A stretch of 64,000 nt of DNA from Pseudoips prasinana. Lineage: Eukaryota > Arthropoda > Insecta > Lepidoptera > Nolidae. Under the pieces are notes generated by a model, which was not told the DNA's origin, did no database searches, and was given only the letters and a program-made list of their open reading frames with translations. Position 1 is the first letter of the stretch, and each line of letters begins with the position of its first letter. This document shows, piece by piece, positions 1 to 10,900 of this stretch. The position numbers were made by a program, and so were the translations under genes. The stretch spans positions 12,418,001 to 12,482,000 of the forward strand of contig OX621260.1 in the NCBI GenBank assembly GCA_951640165.1. The letters are read 5' to 3'.

Positions 1-30
1 AACGCGGGTAAAACCGCGGGGCACAGGTAG
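1..30 (+). mobile_element. Helitron 3' end (Lep1-like), cut by window start
   Basis: The window opens with aacgcgggtaaaaccgcggg then gcacaggtag, the usual 3' end (aaccgcggggcacagCTAG) with one changed base in CTAG. Confidence 0.55.
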
Positions 31-160
31 TTGTAAATAATACTCAGTACTCACTGACTACTACCATACCGCTTTTGCCATACCTACAATTGGAATCAAC
101 AATATAACAGTTCACTTAGGACCCTTAACTTGATCCGCGGTGCTTTTGCAGCTGGCTTCT

Positions 161-415
161 CTAGTTGCAAATCTCTCATTTTATGAGGCTATAGCCTCTT
201 TACATCATTCTGCCTCCCGCTTTGCTCTGGAGGGAAGTGGAACTATTCATTTTCTAACTCCTCTTTTTCTCTTTCTGATTAAACTCGTTGCGGGATCCAA
301 GACAGTTAAAGTGATTCCCCGGGACATGCCTGAGCTTCACCGCTCAGTGTCATTTCATTGTGTGCCACTGTTGATCCTGGCTTACAGGAGTTGCAGTCGT
401 GGGTAAGAAGGAGGG
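161..415 (+). repeat. Dispersed ~255-bp repeat, copy 1 (family unknown)
   Basis: It aligns along its length with 43113-43366: shared words include ttttatgaggct, cattctg.ctcccg, tagagggaa, ccgctcagtgt and gagttgc. The two copies are in the same direction. No terminal repeat or coding capacity is seen. Confidence 0.5.
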
Positions 416-504
416 ACGAGTAGACCGATAAAAAAAATCACTACTACCATAACAGAACAAAGGAAGTGTCAATTTATTAGGGGAAGTACTTAGAGTTATT
501 TGAC

Positions 505-754
505 ACAAGTTGTGCTCCGCGGTTTTATCCGCGTCAATGTAACCTATGTGCCACAATAAAGTTTATTCTGTTCTATTCAAACATTATAAATTATATAACA
601 TATTTTATTCGGATATATAAGCTACTACAAAGTTTCATCAAAATGCGCTCGGTAGTTTCTGCTAGAAACAGTAACAAACAGCCATGCATCCGATCCATAC
701 TCACAAAATTTCGCATTTATATCACAAACTTTCGCATTTATTATATTAGTAAGA
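505..754 (-). mobile_element. Lep1-like Helitron, minus strand
   Basis: On the minus strand it starts tcttactaatataataaatg at 754 and ends ccgcggagcac near 505. The terminal CTAG has decayed to CTTG. It carries the internal 'gttactgttt' and 'catcaaaatgcg' analogues of other copies. Confidence 0.6.
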
Positions 755-799
755 TGTCTAAAGCACTTAAATGTACTTACAGATAGATATAATAATAAT

Positions 800-1050
800 T
801 TCCTAGGACATTATTTACACACGGCTACCTAATCCCAAACTAAGCAGAGCTAGTATTATGGAAACCAGATAACTGATATACTACATATACTATTTTTTTT
901 TTGTAAATACATACTTATATCGATAATTACACACAGACTCAGGACAAACAGACATTTTCATGCACACAAATATCTGTCCTGGGTGGGAATCAATCCCACG
1001 ACCTCCGGCGTGAAAAGCAAGCATTTGCCAACCACGCCCACAGGCCTGTC
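800..1050 (-). mobile_element. tRNA-derived SINE, group A
   Basis: Minus-strand copy with tail word cctaggacatta, body 'cccaaactaagcagagct', and tRNA-derived head with box-B-like complement atcaatcccacgacc, ending caggcctgtc. Group A resembles lepidopteran Metulj-type SINEs. Non-coding. Confidence 0.75.
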
Positions 1051-1809
1051 AATGGGTAGCTCTCGGGTTATGATGGCCCTGATACTGTCTTATACCAATT
1101 AAACTGAATTTTTTAAGCTCCTAGTCTAGGGGATTATAAAATTTAATAATAAGAGCCATAACTTCTTTCGACTTACTAAATACGTTGCTGTCTGGAAGAG
1201 ATCACATGTTAGCGATAATACCGCCAATTGTATTTACATTTTAATTATATGCTCCTGTACTGTGTGATTTTACTGTTGGTGTAAAAAACTTGAGAGGTGT
1301 CAAGGGACACCCGGATGGAACGAAGTTATTTCTTATTATTTATTATGTACAAAAAACCTGTATACATTCAACAAAAATAATCTTCGCGACACCACACTGT
1401 TCAATGCGAAATAGAAATGAAAATATCTGGCTTGCTTTCTATAAGAGAGAGAGAGACAGACAGAGAAACATGCGCACGCCGCACAGCTGCAAAAAGTGTC
1501 GTGACAACTTTTCGTAAGATTTTTTTCCGTCTAGCCCCCTTTCACAACGCGCGATAAGGAACTTCGTTCCAATAAAAAGTTAATATATCTATCTATCTAA
1601 ATACTTTTGCTTTAAAATTAAACTCTTTAAACATATATACTCGTACATGTTGATAACCTGAGACACAGAAACCGTCCTCGTTCAGGTAAAAAACCCACCA
1701 TAGTATATATTGTTGTGAAAAAAAAAATACCTTGTGTACCTTCTTCAAACTGTATTGTACTATGGTGATAAATAAACGATTAATTATTATACAATTTTCT
1801 TTCTGACAG

Positions 1810-1961
1810 TTCTCTCTTCAAATCTGGGCGACATCCAATACGCGAACGAGACCACGCCGATATCAGCAGCGTTATTTGATAACATTACAACTTCGAGTGC
1901 ACCAGTCATCGACTTTGGAGGCACATGTGGTGTGAACTTCTGCAGCGGCAGCAATTCTGAA
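1810..1961 (+). CDS. UNC93-like exon (extracellular loop region)
   Basis: The acceptor is ctgacag and the donor is gtgagt. The first two bases finish a codon from an upstream exon not in the window. It encodes SSNLGDIQYANETTPISAA and ends GGTCGVNFCSGSNSE. The two N-x-T sites and paired cysteines fit the glycosylated loop that precedes the middle membrane spans in this family. It ends in phase 0. Confidence 0.88.
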
Positions 1962-4900
1962 GTGAGTGCATAGTTTCTTAAAAGGTATTTTGACTTTGTC
2001 GTTTAACGAGTGTCCGTGCCGCACAACTATTGTGTGACCCATAAATAGTTGTTCTGAGTCTGGATGTGATTTGTGTCCGTCTATTATATGTTTAAAAAGT
2101 ACCCTGCGACACAGGGATTAGACTCATTAGTGCGGGCGTTGTCTTATATTAAAAAAAAGTCCGTACGTTAGGCCAGCTAAGTGATTTTATTTAAAAAATT
2201 TGGCATAATTACATCTAGCAGGTATCTTAAACATAACTTATAAAAATCTGACAACCATTTACAAGCTTCCACTGATAGAATTAAATTAATAAATTAAATT
2301 AAATATTGGTTAGCAAAATGCGAAATTAGGAGAAATAAACTTGCGTTAATGTTTTGTTAAGCTTGTAAACAGTGGTATTAAATAGATCCAAATCATATTC
2401 ACAAGAGAGTCTGTTAAAAAGTCTTCTGGCACGTATAATAAATGATTGGCAAGGTTAAGCAACTATGCTCGCGGTCATTCCATCGATGGGTGGCCGCCAA
2501 AGTGGATTAATTTCTAAGCGTCTCCGTGCTTTGGAGGGTACGTTAAGCTGTCAGTCCCGGTTGTAGTATTACATTACAGTCGTTAAGCCAGAGGCCCAAT
2601 GTGCGGTTTGAACAACTCTGACACTAGGGTAACCACTACCTATACGATAAGTAAGTAAGTAATAATATGTAATCGCTTAAACTTACGGACCGTTGCGAGC
2701 ATGGCTATGAGCGTCTCCATATTATTATATTATAACTATATATGTATATTATTATATCTAATGATAAACAACGAGTTTAACAGCTGCCATTTATAAATTT
2801 TGTATGTCAATCAATATAATGTATAATATTCAAATTATGCATGTTAAAAATATTTTCAAGTAATTGAAATTTGTAATTTCTTAATGAGAAATAAAACTCT
2901 TTAACCCTTAACTTCCTGACTCTGGGCTGATATTCTTCACAAAAAAATTCCAATATCATTTTTGCTTGAATCGGAATTTGAATCTAGGACCTCATTAAAC
3001 CACATAACATTGCCTGGACTAAGTGTAGTTCTGAATCCAGATCAGCATTGGGGTTGCGGGCGTATATAATCGTCATGTGTATTACATAGACTTGTGTTTT
3101 TTTTTCAGGAAAATACAAACTTGGAGCCTCCGTCAGATCTTAAGATCCAGGTCATAGCGGGAGTGTATCTCGCGTGTATGGCAGCAGCTGTCATATTGGT
3201 GTCCGTTGGAGTAGATTCCTTGACCAGGTCAGTTGATTTAATAGGGTTACAGAAGAACTTATACACAGAGGTTACACTCATCTTGAAGATCGGGGTATCT
3301 CTGTTTATGTCACTTGCTCTGATATTTGTTAGCAGGTGAGCTAAGGTAGGTAGGGTCCTCGCCGGCGAGGATCACGTTGGCCCTTATCCCGTGCCTGCAA
3401 TCTGAATTAGAGAGCACACCCTTTTTGCAGAATTCCATTTTATTTTTTATCTTTAGCAGCCCCTTGCTCTGAAACCTGAGCCCCATATGGGAGACCTGAG
3501 GTTTTTGTCACTTAAGTTAAGCTACTACTGGTTGAGAGCCTTCTGCGATTGCTAACTGCAGGGTGTCTATAATTTTTTAATAAAATAATACAACATTTAA
3601 AAGTAATATCTTATGAAGTAACTTATTATTTATTAAAGAATTTCTCGTCAATTTCAGAAATTCTTAAATAATGATGATAATTTATGTTTATGTATGTTAT
3701 TGTAGTAGCATTTGCTTAAGAGGAACTATCTAATTTTATTAATAAATAGGTTAAATTTAGTTTAATATACAATTATTTCAGGTAGTTTATTATATTTTTT
3801 TACAGACAATAATATGTGCTGCTTGAGCGGAATTTAAGGATGGAATTTTTCAAGTTTAAGGCGTAATGAGTACTCTAATTGTTTGTTTTTGCTCTTAGTA
3901 AAAATATGTATATTTTTTCTTAAGAATTTACATATTTCTAAGATAAATGTAGCAAGCAAAGTTAGAATATTATGGTCTATACAGCAACTGTCAGTATTGT
4001 CCATATTTGTTTATTCGTGGAGACCTGTAATTGGCCTTCAATTACTATTTAGCTTTTTATAACTGTTTTTATGTGCTATTGGTCTTCCTTAATATTAAAT
4101 AAATAAATAAATTAATTTACTATAGTATTCTTACTAATATAACTTTTTTTGAAGTGTTAAGAGAGTTGGTGCATCTTTATTATTGCGCCACAGTATTATG
4201 CCATAACTGAACAATGCATACGCATATGATAATATGTAATCATGGCAGTTTGCAAGTTAAATCACATTTGAAACTTTATTTCGCTAGAATTTTGAAGTAT
4301 ACCTCATCTATGAAACGTATTTCTTGAACAGTTGATATTTTTCCTTTAGATACACGTCAGGGCGCAAAACAAAGTGTCAAAGCAAATCAGGACTCGCTCT
4401 ACTAGCAGTGACTCTGAAGCAGCTTCGCCACAAGTACCAACTGCTGCTATTACCTGTCATCGGATACATCGGCGCTGAACAGGCCTTCATGGCTGCTGAC
4501 TTTACCCAGGTTTGACATGCATAGCGATACACTTAGCCTTTATTGCTGATAATAAACAATGATTTAACATACATTAGCAAAATCTAATCTAATACATCGG
4601 GTTTCCCGGTTCAGTGGTCAGCCTGTCCAGTGAGACATAGCTAGGCCTCTTCCAGCTGCTTCCATTCTTCTCTATTGGTAGCTTTTCCGGACTAGATTGT
4701 CCCTCCAATCATCTTGATATCATCTGTCCATCTTCTAGCTTGCCTACCTCTTTTTCCATCAAGTAGATGCCATTCCGTTATCATTTTAGTCCATTTCATT
4801 CTGCTTTCCCTTGTCATATGTACTGTAGATGTTTCTTTAGTACGTCTTCCACCCTTGTTGTAGATATAATGTCTGCTGCTCTTTCACGGTCTTTTAGCGT

Positions 4901-7900
4901 CACACTTGACCACACTTAAGTCTTAAATTATCACCCATGAGTTTCCCGGCCCAGAATTAATAACATGGCCATCCCATTACATCCCGTGGGGGTGGTAAAA
5001 GGTAGTAAAAGGTGACTAACAGATACACAGGTAATCAGCTCCACCTGTGTACTAGCTACCAACTGTTTTCTTTTTTATATAAGGCAGGGGGAATGCCTAA
5101 TCATCCACCCGTACCATGTAGATGCGCATGCCACCCGCAAAAACTGTCTGCGGGTGTGTATGTCGGACTAGCACCGACTAAACCTAACCTGCCGTGGACT
5201 TCATCTGGCTCCTGATAGGGGGAGCCCCGGGAACGCGGGTATGCTGCTCCAGTGCCCCCTTTTGCGCCGTGTCCCAGATCCCAAATTGCCGACTCCTGCC
5301 AGTCTGGCACAGCAACTGCGCCACAAACAGATCGCTTTCTTCCCTAACAGCGGTCACCAATTCGCATGCCAAGCGCGATGACTACGACAAACATGGTAAC
5401 TTGGAAGCCTTTGGGGGAGGCCTATGTCCTACAGTGGATGGTATCAAGCTGATCATGATGAGTTATCAGCATAATTTTGTATACTTAGTACTTACTTACA
5501 TTTGTGACACATATTTGTGGCAAATGGGTGCCGTCACGGTAATTAGGTTATAAGTCGTTATTTTTAGGGTTCCATAGCCAAATGGCAAAAAACGGAAACC
5601 TTATAGATTCGTCATGTCTGTCTGTCTGTCCGTCCGTATGTCACAGCCACTTTCTTCCGGAGCTATAAGTGCTGTACTTTTGAAACTTGGTACGTAGATG
5701 TATTCTGTGAACCGCATTAAAATTTTCACACAAAAATTAAAAATAAACAATAATTTTGGGAGTTCATACATAGAACTGAAAATCATTTTTTTTTTCACCA
5801 TACTTTTACATGTAGTGTATCTCAAGGTCTTCAAAAATGATATTGAGGTTTCTAATATATATTTTTTTAAACTGAATAGTTTGCGCAAGAGACACTTCCT
5901 AATTGGTAAAATGAGTGTCCCCCCTGTAACTTCCAAAGTAAGAGAATAATAAAACTAAAAAAAAATATGATGTACATGACCATGCAAACTAACAACGAAA
6001 TTTGGTTTGAACGAGATCTAGTAAGTAGTTTTTTTAATACTTCATAAATCGTAAACCGCAATTTACCTCATCAGGCAGAACATAGTGAACTAAGCGCCTT
6101 TATTTGTCATCTTATATTGTACCTACCTATGTTCAGCAATAAATGATTTGATTGATTGATTGATTGACCTTTCATTTAATCAATTGAAATATTTGCTGGT
6201 ACGAAACCCTTCATGGGCGACTCCGACTCGCAATTGACCGGTTTCTTTTTTCATTTAATATAGGTTATTTGTTGGTACTGAAAATCGTTCGCTGCTGGTG
6301 ATGACATATCATGCCCATCGCCGGAGCATTATGCCTAGTGCCAACCATTTTATGCCCAAATGCGACGCTCACACTATCTGTCTCAATTAGAAATTTCTTA
6401 CCTACTTTATATTTTTTTTTATATTTAATTATGTTTCTATGTAAGATGCCTATGTTATATCTGTAATGTGTCGTTTTGGCACAAGAATAAATGTTATTTC
6501 TTTCTTTCTTTCTTTCTTATTTATGGTCAAGCAAACCATCATATTATTATTTTTATTGTATATGCCCTAACCGCCTGAAATCGAATGATCTAGCTCTACT
6601 TGTTTTATTATATCATGATGTGATGTTGACTGGCCTATTGGTATAGTGGTCAGTTACCCAGTAGAACTGCAAAGCCAGAGGAAGCGTGTTCGATCCCCAT
6701 CCAGGACAAATCTTTGTGCGATGAGTACAATTATTTGCTCTGTATATAAACTAAGTACAGTATAGATCCGTTGTCTAGAATCTATAGTACAGGATTTGCT
6801 TAGAATTTGCTAGAAGGCGCTGTATGATTTATCCTGGATATTTATTTATTAATATTCGGGCAAGCAGTAAAAGCTTTCTTGACTAAATAAAAATATTTTA
6901 CTTCTTAACGCCTATTCGTTTTACGTTGGCAATACATCAAAGTAACATAACTCTACATATTTTCACAGGCGTTCATTGGATGTGCTTACGGCATCAACAA
7001 TATAGGATACGTGATGATCTGCTTCGGAGTCTTCAACGCTCTGGCCGCCCCCGTTGCAGGTGCCCTGGTCAAGATTACTGGACGATTCCCAGTTATGATT
7101 ACTGCTCTGGTATGTGTAGAAATTTTGCATTACAAAGTATTCATTACGGAGCCTCTCATGTGCCACCGTTTATTACCAACTCCTTGTTTCTTTTTTATTA
7201 AAAAACTTTGCAGGGTCCAAGACAGTTTAGTATAAGCAAGGCAAATGGGCAAGTGGGTCACCTGATGGTAAGTGATCACCGCCTCCCATGTACACTCGCA
7301 ACACCAGAGGAGCCGCAAGTGCGTGGCCGCCCTTTAAAAGAAATAGGTTCGCTTTTTAAAGGTTGCCATGGAAATACTTCCGCAGTCAATTGATTCCATA
7401 AAGTTTCTTGTGAAACGCGCGATGGTAGACCGTTCAAGAAAAGGTAGTATAATTCTAGCTTAAACTACGACAAAAGAGTATATTACACTTATATACTGGC
7501 CTGTTGGTCAAGTGGTTAGTTATATGTTCAGTGTGTGGGTGGAATTTGTCTATAGTATGTATGTATTGTCGGTCTTGCGCTATTCGCATCCAGCAGTTTC
7601 CAGCGCCCCGTACAAGATCATCGGTCCACCTTGTAGGGGGCCTGCCCACGCTGCGTCTTCCGGTTCGTGGTCGCCACTCAAGAACCTTTCTGCCCCAACG
7701 GCCATCGGTTCTACGAGCTATGTGCACCGAAGGCCTCCCCCAAAGATCGCCACAATTGCCGGTCAACGGCAATTGTAGAGATCTTTGGGGGAGGCCTTTG
7801 TCCAGCAGTGGACGTCTTTCGGCTGATATGATGGTGATGATGTATGTATTTAGAAAGTTTATAAGTGGTTTGTAACCATAGTACAGACTCTGCCAAATTG

Positions 7901-10900
7901 CAGTGCAGTGGGTTAATTGTCCCAAGATATTTATTATTTATTTATTTCTAACTTAAACTAGGACCCTTAAGTTAGGAATATATTACGTGTTCTTACAGAG
8001 ATGACAACATCATTTAATGTTTCTCAAGTTTAAAGTTTAAAGCCTCGTCAAATAAAATAGATTTAAAAAATAACACCAATTTTCTTATCAAATCATTTAA
8101 TAAGGAGTAATTGTAAGTATGATTTCTTCCAGTTATTGAACCTGTGTCTCCTATCTGGCCTGTTGTCCTGGCGGCCGGACCCGGAGCAGTGGTTCGTGTT
8201 CTATGCCCTCGCTGCAGTGTGGGGCACTGCTGATGCCGTATGGCTAGTGCAGGTTAACGGTAAGTTTTGTAAACCATATCTCTTTATTTGCAATTGATTT
8301 AACAAAACAACACAGTTTCGTGAAGAATACCGATATTTGTACTAAGTTTGTAAAACATTAGTTTATAGAATTAAAATTTTAACTGTGCTTAGGTGATAGT
8401 ACGTTAGTATTAAATTATATTTGGGGATAGTTAACAACGAACGCATCTTGTATTCTGTTCTATATAGATAGTCATATTGTGGTAAAGTATTACGAGTTTA
8501 TTGTGTATAATCATTACGCTAGTATTATAATATCCTGTATCTACCTTGTGATGACTGTATAACATAAAATATATAAATAAAAAAAGCCCAAGTCAAAAAA
8601 ATACTTTGCATAACTTATTCAATATTATCTACAGACAGACATGATGAATCTATAAGGGTTCCCTTTTTTGGCATTTGGCTACGGAACCCTAAAAAACTGT
8701 CCACTTTTGCTATAGCGTATACTACTCAAGCCTCTTCATTTTATACCCATATTGAGGGTGTTGTATAAAAAATGTGATATCCGCCATTTTGTGGCGGCGG
8801 CCATCTTGGACCGATGTTTTTTTTAAACATCATATGTTAGCTAATAACACTCGCTGCTAAATCAAATTTCAATTAAAAGAGAAAGAAAATCAATATTGGT
8901 TCATCAATTCGAGAGCGACGATGCTACAGAAAGAAATGTGGTTTCAATACGGGTTCTACGTAACTTCCGCGTCATGAGTAATATTGGATTTTATTGTAAA
9001 CTGTGTTTAGCCTTTTGATAGCCTAGGGCTGTCAGACATCTAAATCAATCACTGCTTTATGGCGCATCCACCTTAAATAATGTGAAGGTCTGTGGGAGCG
9101 GCTAGATGCGGGTAGCGCAATACCGGCCATTACAGAGATCTTTGGAGGAAGCGCTTGTCCAGTAGTGGACGTATTTTGGCTAATCATGATGAATCTATTG
9201 AGTAATTCTTTCTTTCATATTGCAATTCTAAAGCCACAGGCGTTAATAGTATGGGTGTATTATTTTTATATTATATTTAGTACAAATAATAGTGAACATC
9301 ATGCAAAGATTTATCCTGGATGGGGATCAAACCCACGCCCTCTGGCACAAGCACTGGGGGCAGCATGCTGATAGCTACGCTCAATGATATTATATGTAGG
9401 TATATAAAAAAGAGGCAGATATGTTACTCGCGCCCGCGAAGAAGAAGCGAAGACTCAAAAACGTCCCAAATGGGACGTTTTGTCTTCAGAGCCTCTAGCA
9501 CGAGTTCCTGCAGTTTACTTACTCGATCACACGTACAGTTTCCTCCCATACATTGAGCACCAGAGTTTTAGTTCTTAATAGTTTCCACGAGAGGCGCTGG
9601 TGCTCAATGTATGGGAGAAACTGTACGTGTGATCGAGTAAGTAAACTGCAGGAACTCGTGCTAGAGCCACAGTCCGCGCTGAGCAGGGCGACGAGCTTAA
9701 CATTAGAAGCTCAATTGTTTAAATGATAAATCTATCTCTTTTATTTACATGCTTATCCTATCTTTTGTACCGTTCATTAGAGCACCTTATCAACATGTTG
9801 CACTGGTATGTACATACGTATGTACCAGTGCGACCATATTTAAAATGTCGGTTACTATGAACGTAACGTATCTTGTATACAATATCATTGGCTAGGCTAC
9901 TTATAAAACTAGAATTTGAAATATATCCTTCGTAAAGACGTGACAAAATTGTTGGTATATTATTGTTTTGATTGTTATTTCAGCATTATCGGGGATCTTG
10001 TTCCCCGGGAACGAGGAGGCAGCCTACTCTAACTTCAGGTTGTGGGAAGCGACTGGCAGTGTGTTGTCCTATGCTTCAGCACCGTACCTTTGTGTTAGAA
10101 CCAGGTCTGTATGAAGCTTTTATTTATACTGATCTATTAGGTTAGTGAACCTGCCTGCTAAGCCGAGGACGTGTACAAACAGACATGTTCATTCACACAA
10201 ATATTTGTACTGGGTGGGAATCGAACCCACGACCTGCGGCGTGAAAGGCAAGTATTTATCTTCCATGCCAACCGGCCCAACCAAAAAAGAGCTATTAAAC
10301 CCAATTAAAAAGGTGGATATCCTACTAATATTATAAACGTGAAAGTTTGTAAGTGTGGATGGATGTTTGTTACTCTTTCACGTAAAAACTACAGAATGGA
10401 TTTTAATGAAACTCTACAATAATATAGTTTTTACATCAGAATAACACATAGGCTACAATTTATAAAGATACTGTGTGAATTGTTCAAAATATGACGATAA
10501 GTGTCTAAAACTGCTAGAGGTCACATCCTACTAATATTATAAATGCGAAAGTTTGTTAGTATAGATGTATGGATGTATGTTTGTTACTCTTTTCGTCAAA
10601 ACTACTTTAATGCGAGTGAAACTGCGGGGCATAGCTAGTCTTATATAATATCCTTCTTTTTAATCTGAAATCAGAACACGTGACATGTTCTAATATTCGT
10701 ATGACGGAGGGTCTTTTATTTAATTCACACTGGCCGTTTATACATCCATATGACCGCAGCATTTTTTCTTAATTATGTTAGATTAACCAAATTTTGTTCC
10801 ATTTTTTTAATTTATTCCCTATATAGGGCGGAAAGCAATTTATACGAGTCTTTACCGCCCAAAGGTGGGTAGTAGCATCTTCCACTCGCTACTCGGATCA

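Noticed and set aside
1445..1470. (ag)n/(acag)n purine run as a regulatory GAGA site
   Set aside because: Short simple repeat, common in AT-rich introns. Nothing else supports function.
3094..3108. ATG before the 3109 exon as a gene start
   Set aside because: It lies in the polypyrimidine tract of the acceptor. The frame joins in phase to the 1810-1961 exon.
5194..5553. 119-codon frame starting in family H
   Set aside because: Repeat-derived: the same sequence recurs at 47300 and 50240 with differing frames.
6130..6170. (gatt)n as a minisatellite or CRISPR-like array
   Set aside because: It is the simple-repeat tail of a LINE 3' end. No spacers.
7455..7925. 156-codon minus-strand frame
   Set aside because: Made of two facing LINE 3' ends. 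The recognisable part is a retrotransposon RT C-terminus and not a host gene.
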